The position numbers and the translations under genes were made by a program. Of a DNA stretch of 34,278 nt, positions 9,355 to 16,197 are shown one piece after another. The notes under the pieces were generated by a model. It saw only the letters and a list, made by a program, of their open reading frames with translations, was not told the origin of the DNA and made no database searches. The stretch spans positions 1 to 34,278 of the forward strand of contig JAFLDS010000030.1 of the NCBI GenBank assembly GCA_017302295.1, read 5' to 3'. This DNA is from Thauera sp. (GTDB lineage: Bacteria > Pseudomonadota > Gammaproteobacteria > Burkholderiales > Rhodocyclaceae). How positions within the stretch are numbered: position 1 is the stretch's first letter; every line of letters starts with the position of its first letter.

Positions 9355-9493
9355 ACACGTTCCGACTCCCGCTGATAGCCCCCTTCGGCGGTACGGCCCC
9401 AGTCCATCCGGAGCCCCCCGGCATTTCCCCGCAAGGCTGCCTAACGAACGCCGCGCTGCATGCGCCGGCGCTGTGTCGCACGAGGAAGATGCA

Positions 9494-10366
9494 ATGGTTC
9501 TCACAAGAAGTTTCGTCAGGGCGAAGCGGCCCTGTACCGATGGATTCCGCTGGTTCGTCCGCCAGTTCGGCGAAGGCGGCAACTACCAGCGCATGATCGA
9601 CGAGATGGTGGCCGCGGGCCGGGTCGGCGATGCCTGCTGGCTGCTCGATCAATTCGGCCCCACCGACGAGGTGCGCAGGGTCGACGCCATCGACGACGAT
9701 GCGATGGTCTTCGCCGGCACGCTGGAGGTACGCGGCAATGTGGACGTGGAGGGCATCGTTCGCGTCGGCCGCTCGCTGCATGTCGGCGGCGGCCTGCGCG
9801 TGGGTGGCGATCTGAATGTCAACGCCGATCTGCGCGTGGAAGGCGGCGTGCGCGCCGAATCACGCCTGCAGGTGGGCGGCGATCTGCGCGCCGGCTGGGG
9901 TGTCGATTGCGCGGGTGAGCTGCGATGCGACGGCGAGTTGCGCACCGGCTGGGAGCTGCATTGCGCAGGCCCGCTGCGCATCGCCGGCAACGCCTTCGTC
10001 GGCCTCGATCTGCACGCCGACGAAGGGATACGCTGCGGCAAGGGCCTGCACGCGGGCGGCGACATCGTGGTCGCGACCAGCCTGCACGCCCGGCACGGCA
10101 TCCTTGCCGGCGGATCGATCCGGGCGGGCCTGCACCTGGAGGCCGGCTGGGGGATCAAGGCGGGCACCGACATCACGGCGGCAGGCGCCATTCGGGCGGG
10201 TGAGAGCCTCATCGCCGGCGAGACCATCCGGGCAGGCGACGGCTACGGCGTGTTTGCCGGCCTCTCCGTGCCGGTGGCGGCATGGGAGAGCAGCGCCCGG
10301 GTGAGCGCCAGCGCGCAGCCCGACGGCCTGATGAGCGGCCACTGGGCCAGCGCTGCAGCGTGCTGA
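9494..10366 (+). CDS. Hexad-repeat solenoid protein, bactofilin-like, unknown function (copy 1)
   Basis: This is a 290-residue protein. The ATG at 9494 follows GAGGA and gives exactly the same length as the paralogue at 11975-12847; a GTG at 9473 is less likely. Residues 1-60 form a conserved head (RAKRPCTDGFRWFVRQFGEG, then GRVGDACWLLDQFGPTDE) that I do not recognise. From about residue 81 to 254 the chain is roughly 29 consecutive six-residue repeats in perfect register, of the form Gx[LIV]x[VAC]G. This predicts a regular beta-solenoid as in bactofilins and other polymer-forming proteins. There is no signal peptide or membrane helix, so a cytoplasmic scaffold or filament is plausible. A short C-terminal tail follows. 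It is preceded by the structured leader and followed 13 nt later by a GNAT remnant. Confidence 0.75.
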   Translation: MVLTRSFVRAKRPCTDGFRWFVRQFGEGGNYQRMIDEMVAAGRVGDACWLLDQFGPTDEVRRVDAIDDDAMVFAGTLEVRGNVDVEGIVRVGRSLHVGGGLRVGGDLNVNADLRVEGGVRAESRLQVGGDLRAGWGVDCAGELRCDGELRTGWELHCAGPLRIAGNAFVGLDLHADEGIRCGKGLHAGGDIVVATSLHARHGILAGGSIRAGLHLEAGWGIKAGTDITAAGAIRAGESLIAGETIRAGDGYGVFAGLSVPVAAWESSARVSASAQPDGLMSGHWASAAAC

Positions 10367-10379
10367 AGGAGGAACGGAC

Positions 10380-10550
10380 ATGACCGCGACCACCCTCTGC
10401 CCACGTGCCGCGGTCTCCTTCCCGCAGCCGCCTCCGCTGGGCCTGCTGCGCGCCGTCCTCGGCACCCGCACGGTGCTGCTCGGCCAAGGATGGAGCGTCG
10501 CGGAACTGCAGCGGCGTGGCGTGTTCCATGAGCCAAGAGCGATTGCCTGA
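10380..10550 (+). pseudogene. GNAT-like gene remnant with large in-frame internal deletion
   Basis: A 56-codon frame starts after AAGGAGGAACGGAC, nearly the same leader as that of the intact GNAT gene at 12861. Its first codons (MTATTLCPRAAVSFP) match the start of the intact protein (MTATLLHPSAAFALP). Its second half (TRTVLLGQGWSVAELQRRGV) matches the end (TRMLLAGRGWTFAALHKRGL, about residues 215-234). About 185 central residues, including the acetyl-CoA motif, are missing, but the frame is intact. It is either a decayed copy left by duplication of the solenoid-GNAT unit or a retained micro-protein. It cannot be an active acetyltransferase. Confidence 0.82.
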
Positions 10551-10614
10551 AACCATGGTCTCGCTCCATTCTTGCAGCCCCCCTCCCCCCTCCCACCTGT
10601 AACGAGGCCCTCGC

Positions 10615-11502
10615 ATGTCCGACCTTACGTCCTGCAACTCGCCCTACATCCCGCCCCGCACCTGGACCTGGAACAAGGCCAGCGGCGGACGTTTCGCCAC
10701 CATCAACCGTCCGGTGGCCGGCGCCACGCACGACAAGGCGCTGCCGCGCGGCCGACATCCGCTGCAGCTGTATTCGCTGGCGACGCCCAACGGCGTGAAA
10801 GTCGGCGTGATGCTGGAAGAACTGCTCGCGCTCGGCCATGCCGGCGCCGAGTACGACGCCTGGCTGATCCGCATCAACGAAGGCGACCAGTTCGGCAGCG
10901 GCTTCGTCGCGGTGAATCCCAACTCCAAGATCCCCGCGCTGCTCGACTGCAGCGGCGAGACGCCGGTGCGGGTGTTCGAGTCGGGCGCGATCCTGCTGTA
11001 CCTGGCGGAGAAGTTCGGCGCCTTCGTGCCGACCGAGCCGGCGCGGCGCGCGGAATGCCTGTCGTGGCTGTTCTGGCAGATGGGCAGCGCGCCCTACCTG
11101 GGCGGCGGCTTCGGCCACTTCTATGCCTACGCGCCGACGAAGATCGAATACGCCATCGACCGCTTCGCGATGGAAGCGAAGCGCCAGATGGATGTGCTCG
11201 ACCGCCGGCTGGCCGAGAGCCGCTACATTGCCGGCGACGACTACACGATCGCCGACATGGCGATCTGGCCGTGGTACGGCGCGCTGGCGAAAGGCCTGCT
11301 GTACGACGCCGGCGAGTTCCTGCAGGTGGGCGAATACCGGCACGTGCTCCGCTGGGCCGACGAGATCGGCGCGCGCCCGGCGGTGCAGCGCGGGCGCATG
11401 GTGAACCGCGTGTTCGGGCCGCTGGAGGAGCAGTTGCACGAGCGCCACGATGCGACCGACTTCGCGACGCGCACCGCCGACAAGCTGCAGGCTCCGGACT
11501 GA
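10615..11502 (+). CDS. yghU: YghU-type glutathione transferase / disulfide-bond reductase
   Basis: This is a 295-residue protein, slightly longer than E. coli YghU (about 288), and recognisable along its whole length. It has the long YghU N-terminal extension with TWTWNKASGG and INRPVAG, the thioredoxin-fold segment LYSLATPNGVKV (active-site region near residues 57-60), the cis-proline segment NPNSKIPAL (101-109), ESGAILLYLAEKFG, the all-helical domain with FLGGGFGHFY-like YLGGGFGHFY, and the C-terminal QLHERHDATDF. YghU proteins bind two glutathiones and reduce disulfides or organic hydroperoxides. It interrupts the two leader-solenoid-GNAT modules and has no obvious functional link to them. 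A probable ribosome-binding site, ACGAGG, lies upstream. It is the last gene before the promoter of leader 2. Confidence 0.95.
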   Translation: MSDLTSCNSPYIPPRTWTWNKASGGRFATINRPVAGATHDKALPRGRHPLQLYSLATPNGVKVGVMLEELLALGHAGAEYDAWLIRINEGDQFGSGFVAVNPNSKIPALLDCSGETPVRVFESGAILLYLAEKFGAFVPTEPARRAECLSWLFWQMGSAPYLGGGFGHFYAYAPTKIEYAIDRFAMEAKRQMDVLDRRLAESRYIAGDDYTIADMAIWPWYGALAKGLLYDAGEFLQVGEYRHVLRWADEIGARPAVQRGRMVNRVFGPLEEQLHERHDATDFATRTADKLQAPD

Positions 11503-11524
11503 TCGCGTGCCAGATCCTCGCATC

Positions 11525-11535
11525 CTGGCCTACAA
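11525..11535 (+). promoter_or_regulatory. Promoter -10 candidate for leader RNA 2
   Basis: This is the same TGGCCTACAAT 11-mer as at 9061-9071, here 22 nt after the yghU stop and 106 nt before the conserved RNA block (copy 1: 93 nt). Conservation of this word outside the conserved RNA block supports a promoter role. The -35 is not clear. Confidence 0.5.
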
Positions 11536-11640
11536 TACGGGCCAACTGTCTGATTCGCCGACTGATTCGATTAGCTCATGCCCATGCCAGCCCGCCGCCG
11601 CTTTGTCCACCTTCGCGCTCCCTCGCGCGCCGGTGGCTGC

Positions 11641-11831
11641 GTGCGTGCGCGCTGCATGATCTCGCCACTGCGCGATCTCGCGACCCAGCTCGCGTTCAAG
11701 GTCACAGGGTCTCCCGCCGTGCTTTCCCAAGCCGTGCGGGGCCACCACCGGAGCTAAAGCTCCACCCCCGCACGGCACCTTGCCCGGGACGCGCGCGCCG
11801 CGCCTCCCGTTCAATGTGCAGCCGCGCGGGG
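11641..11831 (+). ncRNA. Structured 5' leader RNA of the hexad-repeat gene (copy 2)
   Basis: This is the counterpart of 9164-9354 at a constant offset of 2477 nt. The 11-bp stem (11731-11741 with 11766-11776) and the inner GGAGC/GCTCC hairpin (11750-11754 with 11759-11763) are identical in paired bases. Only the tetraloop changes, to TAAA. The last stem is CGGGA (11785-11789) with TCCCG (11805-11809), a compensated C-G to G-C swap relative to copy 1. The inner part of that stem is one base pair shorter. The block ends about 144 nt before the start codon of the second solenoid gene, and the remaining leader retains shared patches such as CCCGCAAGGCTGCCT. Confidence 0.65.
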
Positions 11832-11974
11832 CTCCATCCAGACGCCCGCTCATCGACCGCTTCGGCGGCACGGCACCGGTCCAACCGGAGCGAGCGTCCC
11901 AAGTCATCTCCCGCAAGGCTGCCTTCCAGGCGCCGCGCTGCATGCGCGGCAATGCGAAGCACGAGGGTGATGCA

Positions 11975-12847
11975 ATGGTTCTCACAAGAAGTTTCGTCAG
12001 GGCGAAGCGGCCCTGCACCGATGGATATCGCTGGTTCGTCCGCCAGTTCGGCGAAGGCGACAACTACCAGGACATGCTCGACGCCATGGTGGCGGCAGGC
12101 CGCGTGGGCGATGCCTGCTGGCTGCTCGAACAGTTCGGCCCCACCGACGAGTTGCGGGTGGTTGACGCCATCGAGGCCGATGCGGTCGTGTTCGCCGGCA
12201 CATTGGAAGTGCGCGGCGGCGTGGACGTCGACGGCATCGTGCGCGTCGGGCGTTCGCTGCATGTCGGCGCGGGCGTGCGCGCGAGCGGCGAGATGCGGAT
12301 CGGCGCCGATCTGCGGGTGGAGGGTGGCGTGCGCGCCGAGGGCAAGCTGCTGGTCGGCGGCGACCTGCGCGCGGGCTGGGGCGTGGACTGCGCGGACGAA
12401 CTGCGCTGCGAGGGCGAGTTGCGCGTGGGCTGGGAGCTGCACTGCGTCGGCCCGCTGCGTGTCGCCGGCAATGCCTTCGTCGGCCTCGACGTCCAGGCCG
12501 ATGAAGGCGTGCGCTGCGGGAAAGGCCTGCAGGCAGGCGGCAGCATCCAGGTCGCAACCAGCCTGCACGCCAGACACGGCATCCTTGCCGCCGGCTCGAT
12601 CGAAGTCGGACTGCATCTCGAAGCGGGCTGGGGGGCGAAGGCCGGAGGGACGATCGGCGCACGGGGCGCGATCCGTGCCGGCGAAAGCCTGACGGCCGGC
12701 GAAGCCATCCGTGCGGGCAACGGCTACGGCGTATTCGCCGGTCTGGCCGTACCGATGGAAGCGTGGGAGAACAGCGCCCGCGTCAGCGCCTCTGCGCCAC
12801 CGGATGGGCTGATGAGCGGCTGGTGGGCCGGCCCCGAGCCGTGTTGA
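11975..12847 (+). CDS. Hexad-repeat solenoid protein, bactofilin-like, unknown function (copy 2)
   Basis: This is the 290-residue paralogue of the protein at 9494-10366, equal in length, with a nearly identical head (MVLTRSFVRAKRPCTDG) and the same ungapped series of about 29 hexads (for example LRVEGG, LLVGGD, LRAGWG, IRAGES). It ends in a matching tail with SARVSASAPPDGLMSG. The ATG at 11975 follows GAGGGTGATGCA, aligned with the site of copy 1. Substitutions between the copies keep the inward-facing aliphatic positions, which argues that both proteins are under selection to fold. There is no export signal. The intact GNAT gene begins 13 nt downstream, so this copy probably shows the full module. 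Confidence 0.75.
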   Translation: MVLTRSFVRAKRPCTDGYRWFVRQFGEGDNYQDMLDAMVAAGRVGDACWLLEQFGPTDELRVVDAIEADAVVFAGTLEVRGGVDVDGIVRVGRSLHVGAGVRASGEMRIGADLRVEGGVRAEGKLLVGGDLRAGWGVDCADELRCEGELRVGWELHCVGPLRVAGNAFVGLDVQADEGVRCGKGLQAGGSIQVATSLHARHGILAAGSIEVGLHLEAGWGAKAGGTIGARGAIRAGESLTAGEAIRAGNGYGVFAGLAVPMEAWENSARVSASAPPDGLMSGWWAGPEPC

Positions 12848-12860
12848 GGAGGAAACGGAC

Positions 12861-13589
12861 GTGACCGCAACCCTGCTTCACCCCTCAGCCGCCTTTGCGC
12901 TTCCCCTTGCCTTCGACCTGTCCCTGCCCAAGCCGCCGCGCCTGGACCTGCTGCCTGCCGCGCTCGTCAATCGCATCCGCGAGCGGGTGCAGGCCACGCG
13001 GCTGGAACTGCGCATCGACGTCAATCGCCCTGAAGAGGACATCGAGACCGAGCTCGATACCCTCCATCGCCGGCTCCACACCCCGGCGGACGCGATGCAC
13101 GCCTGCGCCCTGCTGCCGACGCTGCAGCCCGGACTGGCCTTCCATCACCGCGAGGCGGACGGCGAGCACTACATCTACGTCGAGGACGTGGCGTGCGGCC
13201 GCCTCGCCGGCTACACCGTGTTCAACCGCCTGATCGAAGTCGACCGCCGCACCGACCGCCATGTGCGCTCACCGCACTCCAAGTACGCCCCCGCCTACCA
13301 GGGGCGCGGCATCGCCAGCGCGGTGTATGAGTGGGCGCTGGGCCGCGGCCTTTGCCTGGTTAGCGGCGCGCGGCAGTCCGACGGCGCGCATGCCCTGTGG
13401 CACGCGCTGGCCCGCCGGCATCCGCTGCGCTGGGTTGCGCTTCGCACCCGGCGCATGCAAGACCTCGGCGACGACATCCCCGCAGCAGCCCGCGACGCGC
13501 TCGACACGCGGATGCTGCTCGCCGGACGGGGATGGACCTTCGCGGCGCTGCACAAGCGTGGCTTGCTGCAGCCGACGGCGAGCGCCTAG
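12861..13589 (+). CDS. GNAT-like N-acetyltransferase linked to the solenoid gene
   Basis: This is a 242-residue protein starting at a GTG after AGGAGGAAACG, 13 nt behind the solenoid gene, so the two are almost certainly co-transcribed. The GNAT signature is KYAPAYQGRGIASAVYEWAL (residues 141-160), with the acetyl-CoA-binding QGRGIA at 147-152. The preceding beta strands (EHYIYVEDV, GRLAGYTVFNRLIEV) fit the fold. The N-terminal 80 residues are a charged helical extension. It should transfer an acyl group to an amine; the target is unknown, and the adjacent solenoid protein is a reasonable guess but only inference. The stop overlaps by 4 nt the stop of the convergent LysR gene. A deleted copy of this gene sits at 10380-10550. 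Confidence 0.75.
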   Translation: MTATLLHPSAAFALPLAFDLSLPKPPRLDLLPAALVNRIRERVQATRLELRIDVNRPEEDIETELDTLHRRLHTPADAMHACALLPTLQPGLAFHHREADGEHYIYVEDVACGRLAGYTVFNRLIEVDRRTDRHVRSPHSKYAPAYQGRGIASAVYEWALGRGLCLVSGARQSDGAHALWHALARRHPLRWVALRTRRMQDLGDDIPAAARDALDTRMLLAGRGWTFAALHKRGLLQPTASA

Positions 13590-14482
13590 CGGGCCGCTTC
13601 GGACGAGTCGGCCAGAAGGCGTTCCAGCCGCTCGACTCGATGACGGTGCGGCGTGGTGATGGCGTAGAAGCGCTCCTGCAGCTGGGCGGACTGCCCGACC
13701 CTGACGAGGCTGCCCGCCCGCAGTTCGTCCTGCACCACGACCTCCGGCAGCACCGTCAGCCAGCCGCTGTCGCGTGCGATCAGGCGGAGCATCGCCATGT
13801 CGTCGACTTCGGCGCGCAGTCGCGGCTTCACGCCGGCGGTAATGCACAGCGCATCGAATTGAGGGCGCAATACATTGCGCGGCCCGGGCAGTGCGAGGTC
13901 AGCCCCGTCGAGATCCTCGGGGATCCTCAGCGTGCGACCTCGCCACACCTCCGCCGGGCCGACCAGCGAGATCGCCTGGCTGCCGAGGAAGCGGCTGAGC
14001 AGCGGGCGGTCCGGGTCGGCAGGCACCGGCTCGTTGGCCAGCACGACGTCGAGCTTGTGCTGCAGCAGGCGTTCTAGCAACCCTTCCAGCGGGCCGGATT
14101 CCAGCGTCAGCGTCACGCCCGGGTCCTGCAGCAGCGGGCGGATCCAGTTCTCCTGGTAGTTGCGCGACAGCGTGGCCACGCTGCCGACTCGCACCCGGAC
14201 CATGCCTTCGCTGTGCCCGTCCAGCCGCCCGAGCATTTCCTGCCCCAGCCCGAAGATGTCCTCCGAGTAGGAAAACACCAGCTGGCCGGTCTCGGTCATC
14301 ACCAACCGCCGCCCCTCGCGCTCGAACAGCGCCTCGCCGATCCGTTCCTCCAGCTGCTTGATCTGAGCCGACAGCGCCGACTGCGAGGTGTGCAGTTCCT
14401 GCGCAGCGCGCGTCATGTGCCCCGTACGGGCGACACGCCAGAAGTAGAACAGGTGATGAAAGTTGAGTTGCTCGAGATTCAT
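13586..14482 (-). CDS. LysR-family regulator of the second DAB locus
   Basis: This is a 298-residue LysR-type protein, the same length as the regulator at 3769-4665 and near-identical in the N-terminal DNA-binding half (TRAAQELHTSQSALSAQIKQ). An upstream ATG at 14503 would add seven residues; 14482 is preferred because it matches the paralogue and puts the start at the edge of the shared inverted repeat. It is divergent from dabB2. Because the helix-turn-helix regions and operators of the two loci are so alike, each regulator may bind both promoters. Differences concentrate in the effector domain and C-terminus, so the signals sensed or their affinities may differ. Confidence 0.93.
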   Translation of the reverse strand: MNLEQLNFHHLFYFWRVARTGHMTRAAQELHTSQSALSAQIKQLEERIGEALFEREGRRLVMTETGQLVFSYSEDIFGLGQEMLGRLDGHSEGMVRVRVGSVATLSRNYQENWIRPLLQDPGVTLTLESGPLEGLLERLLQHKLDVVLANEPVPADPDRPLLSRFLGSQAISLVGPAEVWRGRTLRIPEDLDGADLALPGPRNVLRPQFDALCITAGVKPRLRAEVDDMAMLRLIARDSGWLTVLPEVVVQDELRAGSLVRVGQSAQLQERFYAITTPHRHRVERLERLLADSSEAAR

Positions 14483-14579
14483 TGTTCTGTTTTTTATATC
14501 CATTTATTCATTTCAATGAATTTTACAGAACATCTACGGACGCGCACCATAAAGGCACTTGATTTTTAAGGGTCCCGAC
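14483..14579. promoter_or_regulatory. Divergent LysR/dabB promoter with inverted repeat operator (copy 2)
   Basis: GTTCTGT (14484-14490) and ACAGAAC (14525-14531) are again 34 nt apart, as in copy 1. Between them is a second dyad, ATTCATT-TC-AATGAAT (14506-14521), which contains a TTC-N8-GAA form fitting LysR-type T-N11-A sites; copy 1 keeps only its right half. The shared CGCACCATA block is at 14541-14551. The region is 97 nt long, the same as copy 1. Confidence 0.7.
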
Positions 14580-16163
14580 ATGGATCTGCACACCCTCTTT
14601 CCCCTGGCCGGCGCCCTGCTGCCGGTCGCCCTGATGTCCATCGCCCTGCTGATTTCCCTCGCGGGCGGTGCCCGCGCTGAGTCGTTGTGGAAACGGTTCA
14701 GCCTTCTTTCATGGGGAGCGCTCATTTGCACGCTCGCGACGCTGGCGTGGCCGGCGTTCTACCCGGCGGCGAACGCCGCGCCGCTATCGGCCTGGCTGGC
14801 GGTCAGCCCCTTCGGCGCCTGGATGGCTGCGCTGGTACAACTGCTGGGGACGGTGATCGCCGGCTTCTCATCGCGCTACTTGCAGGGTGAGCGCGGACAG
14901 GCGCGCTATGTCGCCGCCTTTGCCGGCGTGCTCGCGTCGGTTCATCTGCTGCTGCTCGCCAACCACTGGCTGGTGCTGATCGCCGCCTGGGCGACGATCG
15001 GCGCGGCGCTGCGGCATCTGCTGTGCTTCTATGCGGATCGGCCCTTCGCCCTGCTCGCTGCGCACAAGAAGCGCCTTGCCGACCGGCTGGCGGACGCCTT
15101 TCTGCTGGTCGCCGCCGCCCTGGCCTGGCGGGAAGTGGGCAGCGGCACGCTTTCCGATCTGTGGCAGCACCTCGCCCAGGTCGGCGCCACGCTCCCGCTG
15201 CAGCTCAGCGCGGTGTGCCTCGTCCTCGCGGTAATCCTGCGCACGGCCCTGTTTCCGGCGCACGGCTGGCTGATCCAGGTGATGGAAGCGCCGACGCCGG
15301 TTTCTGCGCTGCTGCACGCGGGCGTGGTCAACCTCGGCGGCTACGTGCTGATCCGCTTCGCCCCGCTGCTCGAAGCGGCAAGCCCGGCGCGCTGGCTGCT
15401 GGTCGCCTTCGGCCTGGCCACCGCGCTGCTGGCCGGCCTGGTGATGCTGACGCGGATCAGCATCAAAGTGCGGCTGGCCTGGTCCACCGTGGCGCAGATG
15501 GGCTTCATGGCGCTCGAATGCGCGCTGGGGCTCTACTCCCTGGCCGCGCTGCACCTGATCGGCCATTCGCTGTACAAGGCGCACACTTTCCTCGCGGCCT
15601 CGACGGTGGTGCAGCACAACAAGCTGCAGATGATGCGCGGCCACGTTGCGCCTTCGCCGGCCAGCCTGCTGCTCGCACCGGCAGCAGCCTTCGCCTGCGT
15701 CGCGCTGATCCAGCTTGTCGCCACGGGCACGAGCTGGCCGTGGTGGTGGCAGGGTGTGCTGGCCTTCGCCTGGGCGCCCTTGCTGTGGCTGCCGCTTGCG
15801 CAAGGTGGCGGGCTGCGCGCGGCCGCATCGGGCGCGATGGCAGGCCTGGCCATGGTGGCGGGCCTCACGGCTGCGGCAACGCTGGCGCACGCCCTGCCGT
15901 TCGGCGTCACTGACGCGCCGGAACACCTCGCGGGCATCGCCACCCTGGTCGGCATGGCGGCGATGTACCTCTTCCTCGTCACCCTGCAACTGCGCCCGCA
16001 AGGCCTGGCCGCATGGCGGCGCTGGAGTTACGCCGGGTTCTACATCGACGAGTTCTACACCCGCCTCGCCTTGCGGCTGTGGCCCACGCGGTGGACTGCG
16101 ACTGCGCCGTCCGCGCCTCTAACGCCGATGGTCGGCGCCCTGCCTCAAACCGCCGCGAAGTAA
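14580..16163 (+). CDS. dabB: DabB, NuoL-like membrane subunit of DAB inorganic-carbon pump (copy 2)
   Basis: This is a 527-residue paralogue of the protein at 4763-6346, with identical length and the same polytopic layout. The ATG at 14580 follows AAGGG and is aligned with the copy-1 start; a TTG at 14559 is in frame but less likely. The ion-channel core is kept: HGWLIQVMEAPTPVSALLHAG, NLGGYVLIR and LHLIGHSLYKAHTF. Divergence from copy 1 is strongest in the first 65 residues and in the helices of the last 150 residues, while the central region has long identical runs. It should pair with DabA2, 34 nt downstream. Cross-pairing with DabA1 is possible given the conservation, but cannot be read from sequence. 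Confidence 0.95.
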   Translation: MDLHTLFPLAGALLPVALMSIALLISLAGGARAESLWKRFSLLSWGALICTLATLAWPAFYPAANAAPLSAWLAVSPFGAWMAALVQLLGTVIAGFSSRYLQGERGQARYVAAFAGVLASVHLLLLANHWLVLIAAWATIGAALRHLLCFYADRPFALLAAHKKRLADRLADAFLLVAAALAWREVGSGTLSDLWQHLAQVGATLPLQLSAVCLVLAVILRTALFPAHGWLIQVMEAPTPVSALLHAGVVNLGGYVLIRFAPLLEAASPARWLLVAFGLATALLAGLVMLTRISIKVRLAWSTVAQMGFMALECALGLYSLAALHLIGHSLYKAHTFLAASTVVQHNKLQMMRGHVAPSPASLLLAPAAAFACVALIQLVATGTSWPWWWQGVLAFAWAPLLWLPLAQGGGLRAAASGAMAGLAMVAGLTAAATLAHALPFGVTDAPEHLAGIATLVGMAAMYLFLVTLQLRPQGLAAWRRWSYAGFYIDEFYTRLALRLWPTRWTATAPSAPLTPMVGALPQTAAK

Positions 16164-16197
16164 GTATCGAGCGCAATCCCCTGCCCCGGAGCTCAAC

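Noticed and set aside
9025-9375. Open frame covering the leader block that is also open in copy 2
   Set aside because: Differences between the copies fall mostly on codon positions 1 and 2 of that frame while base-pairing is kept, so RNA structure explains the conservation better than a protein does.
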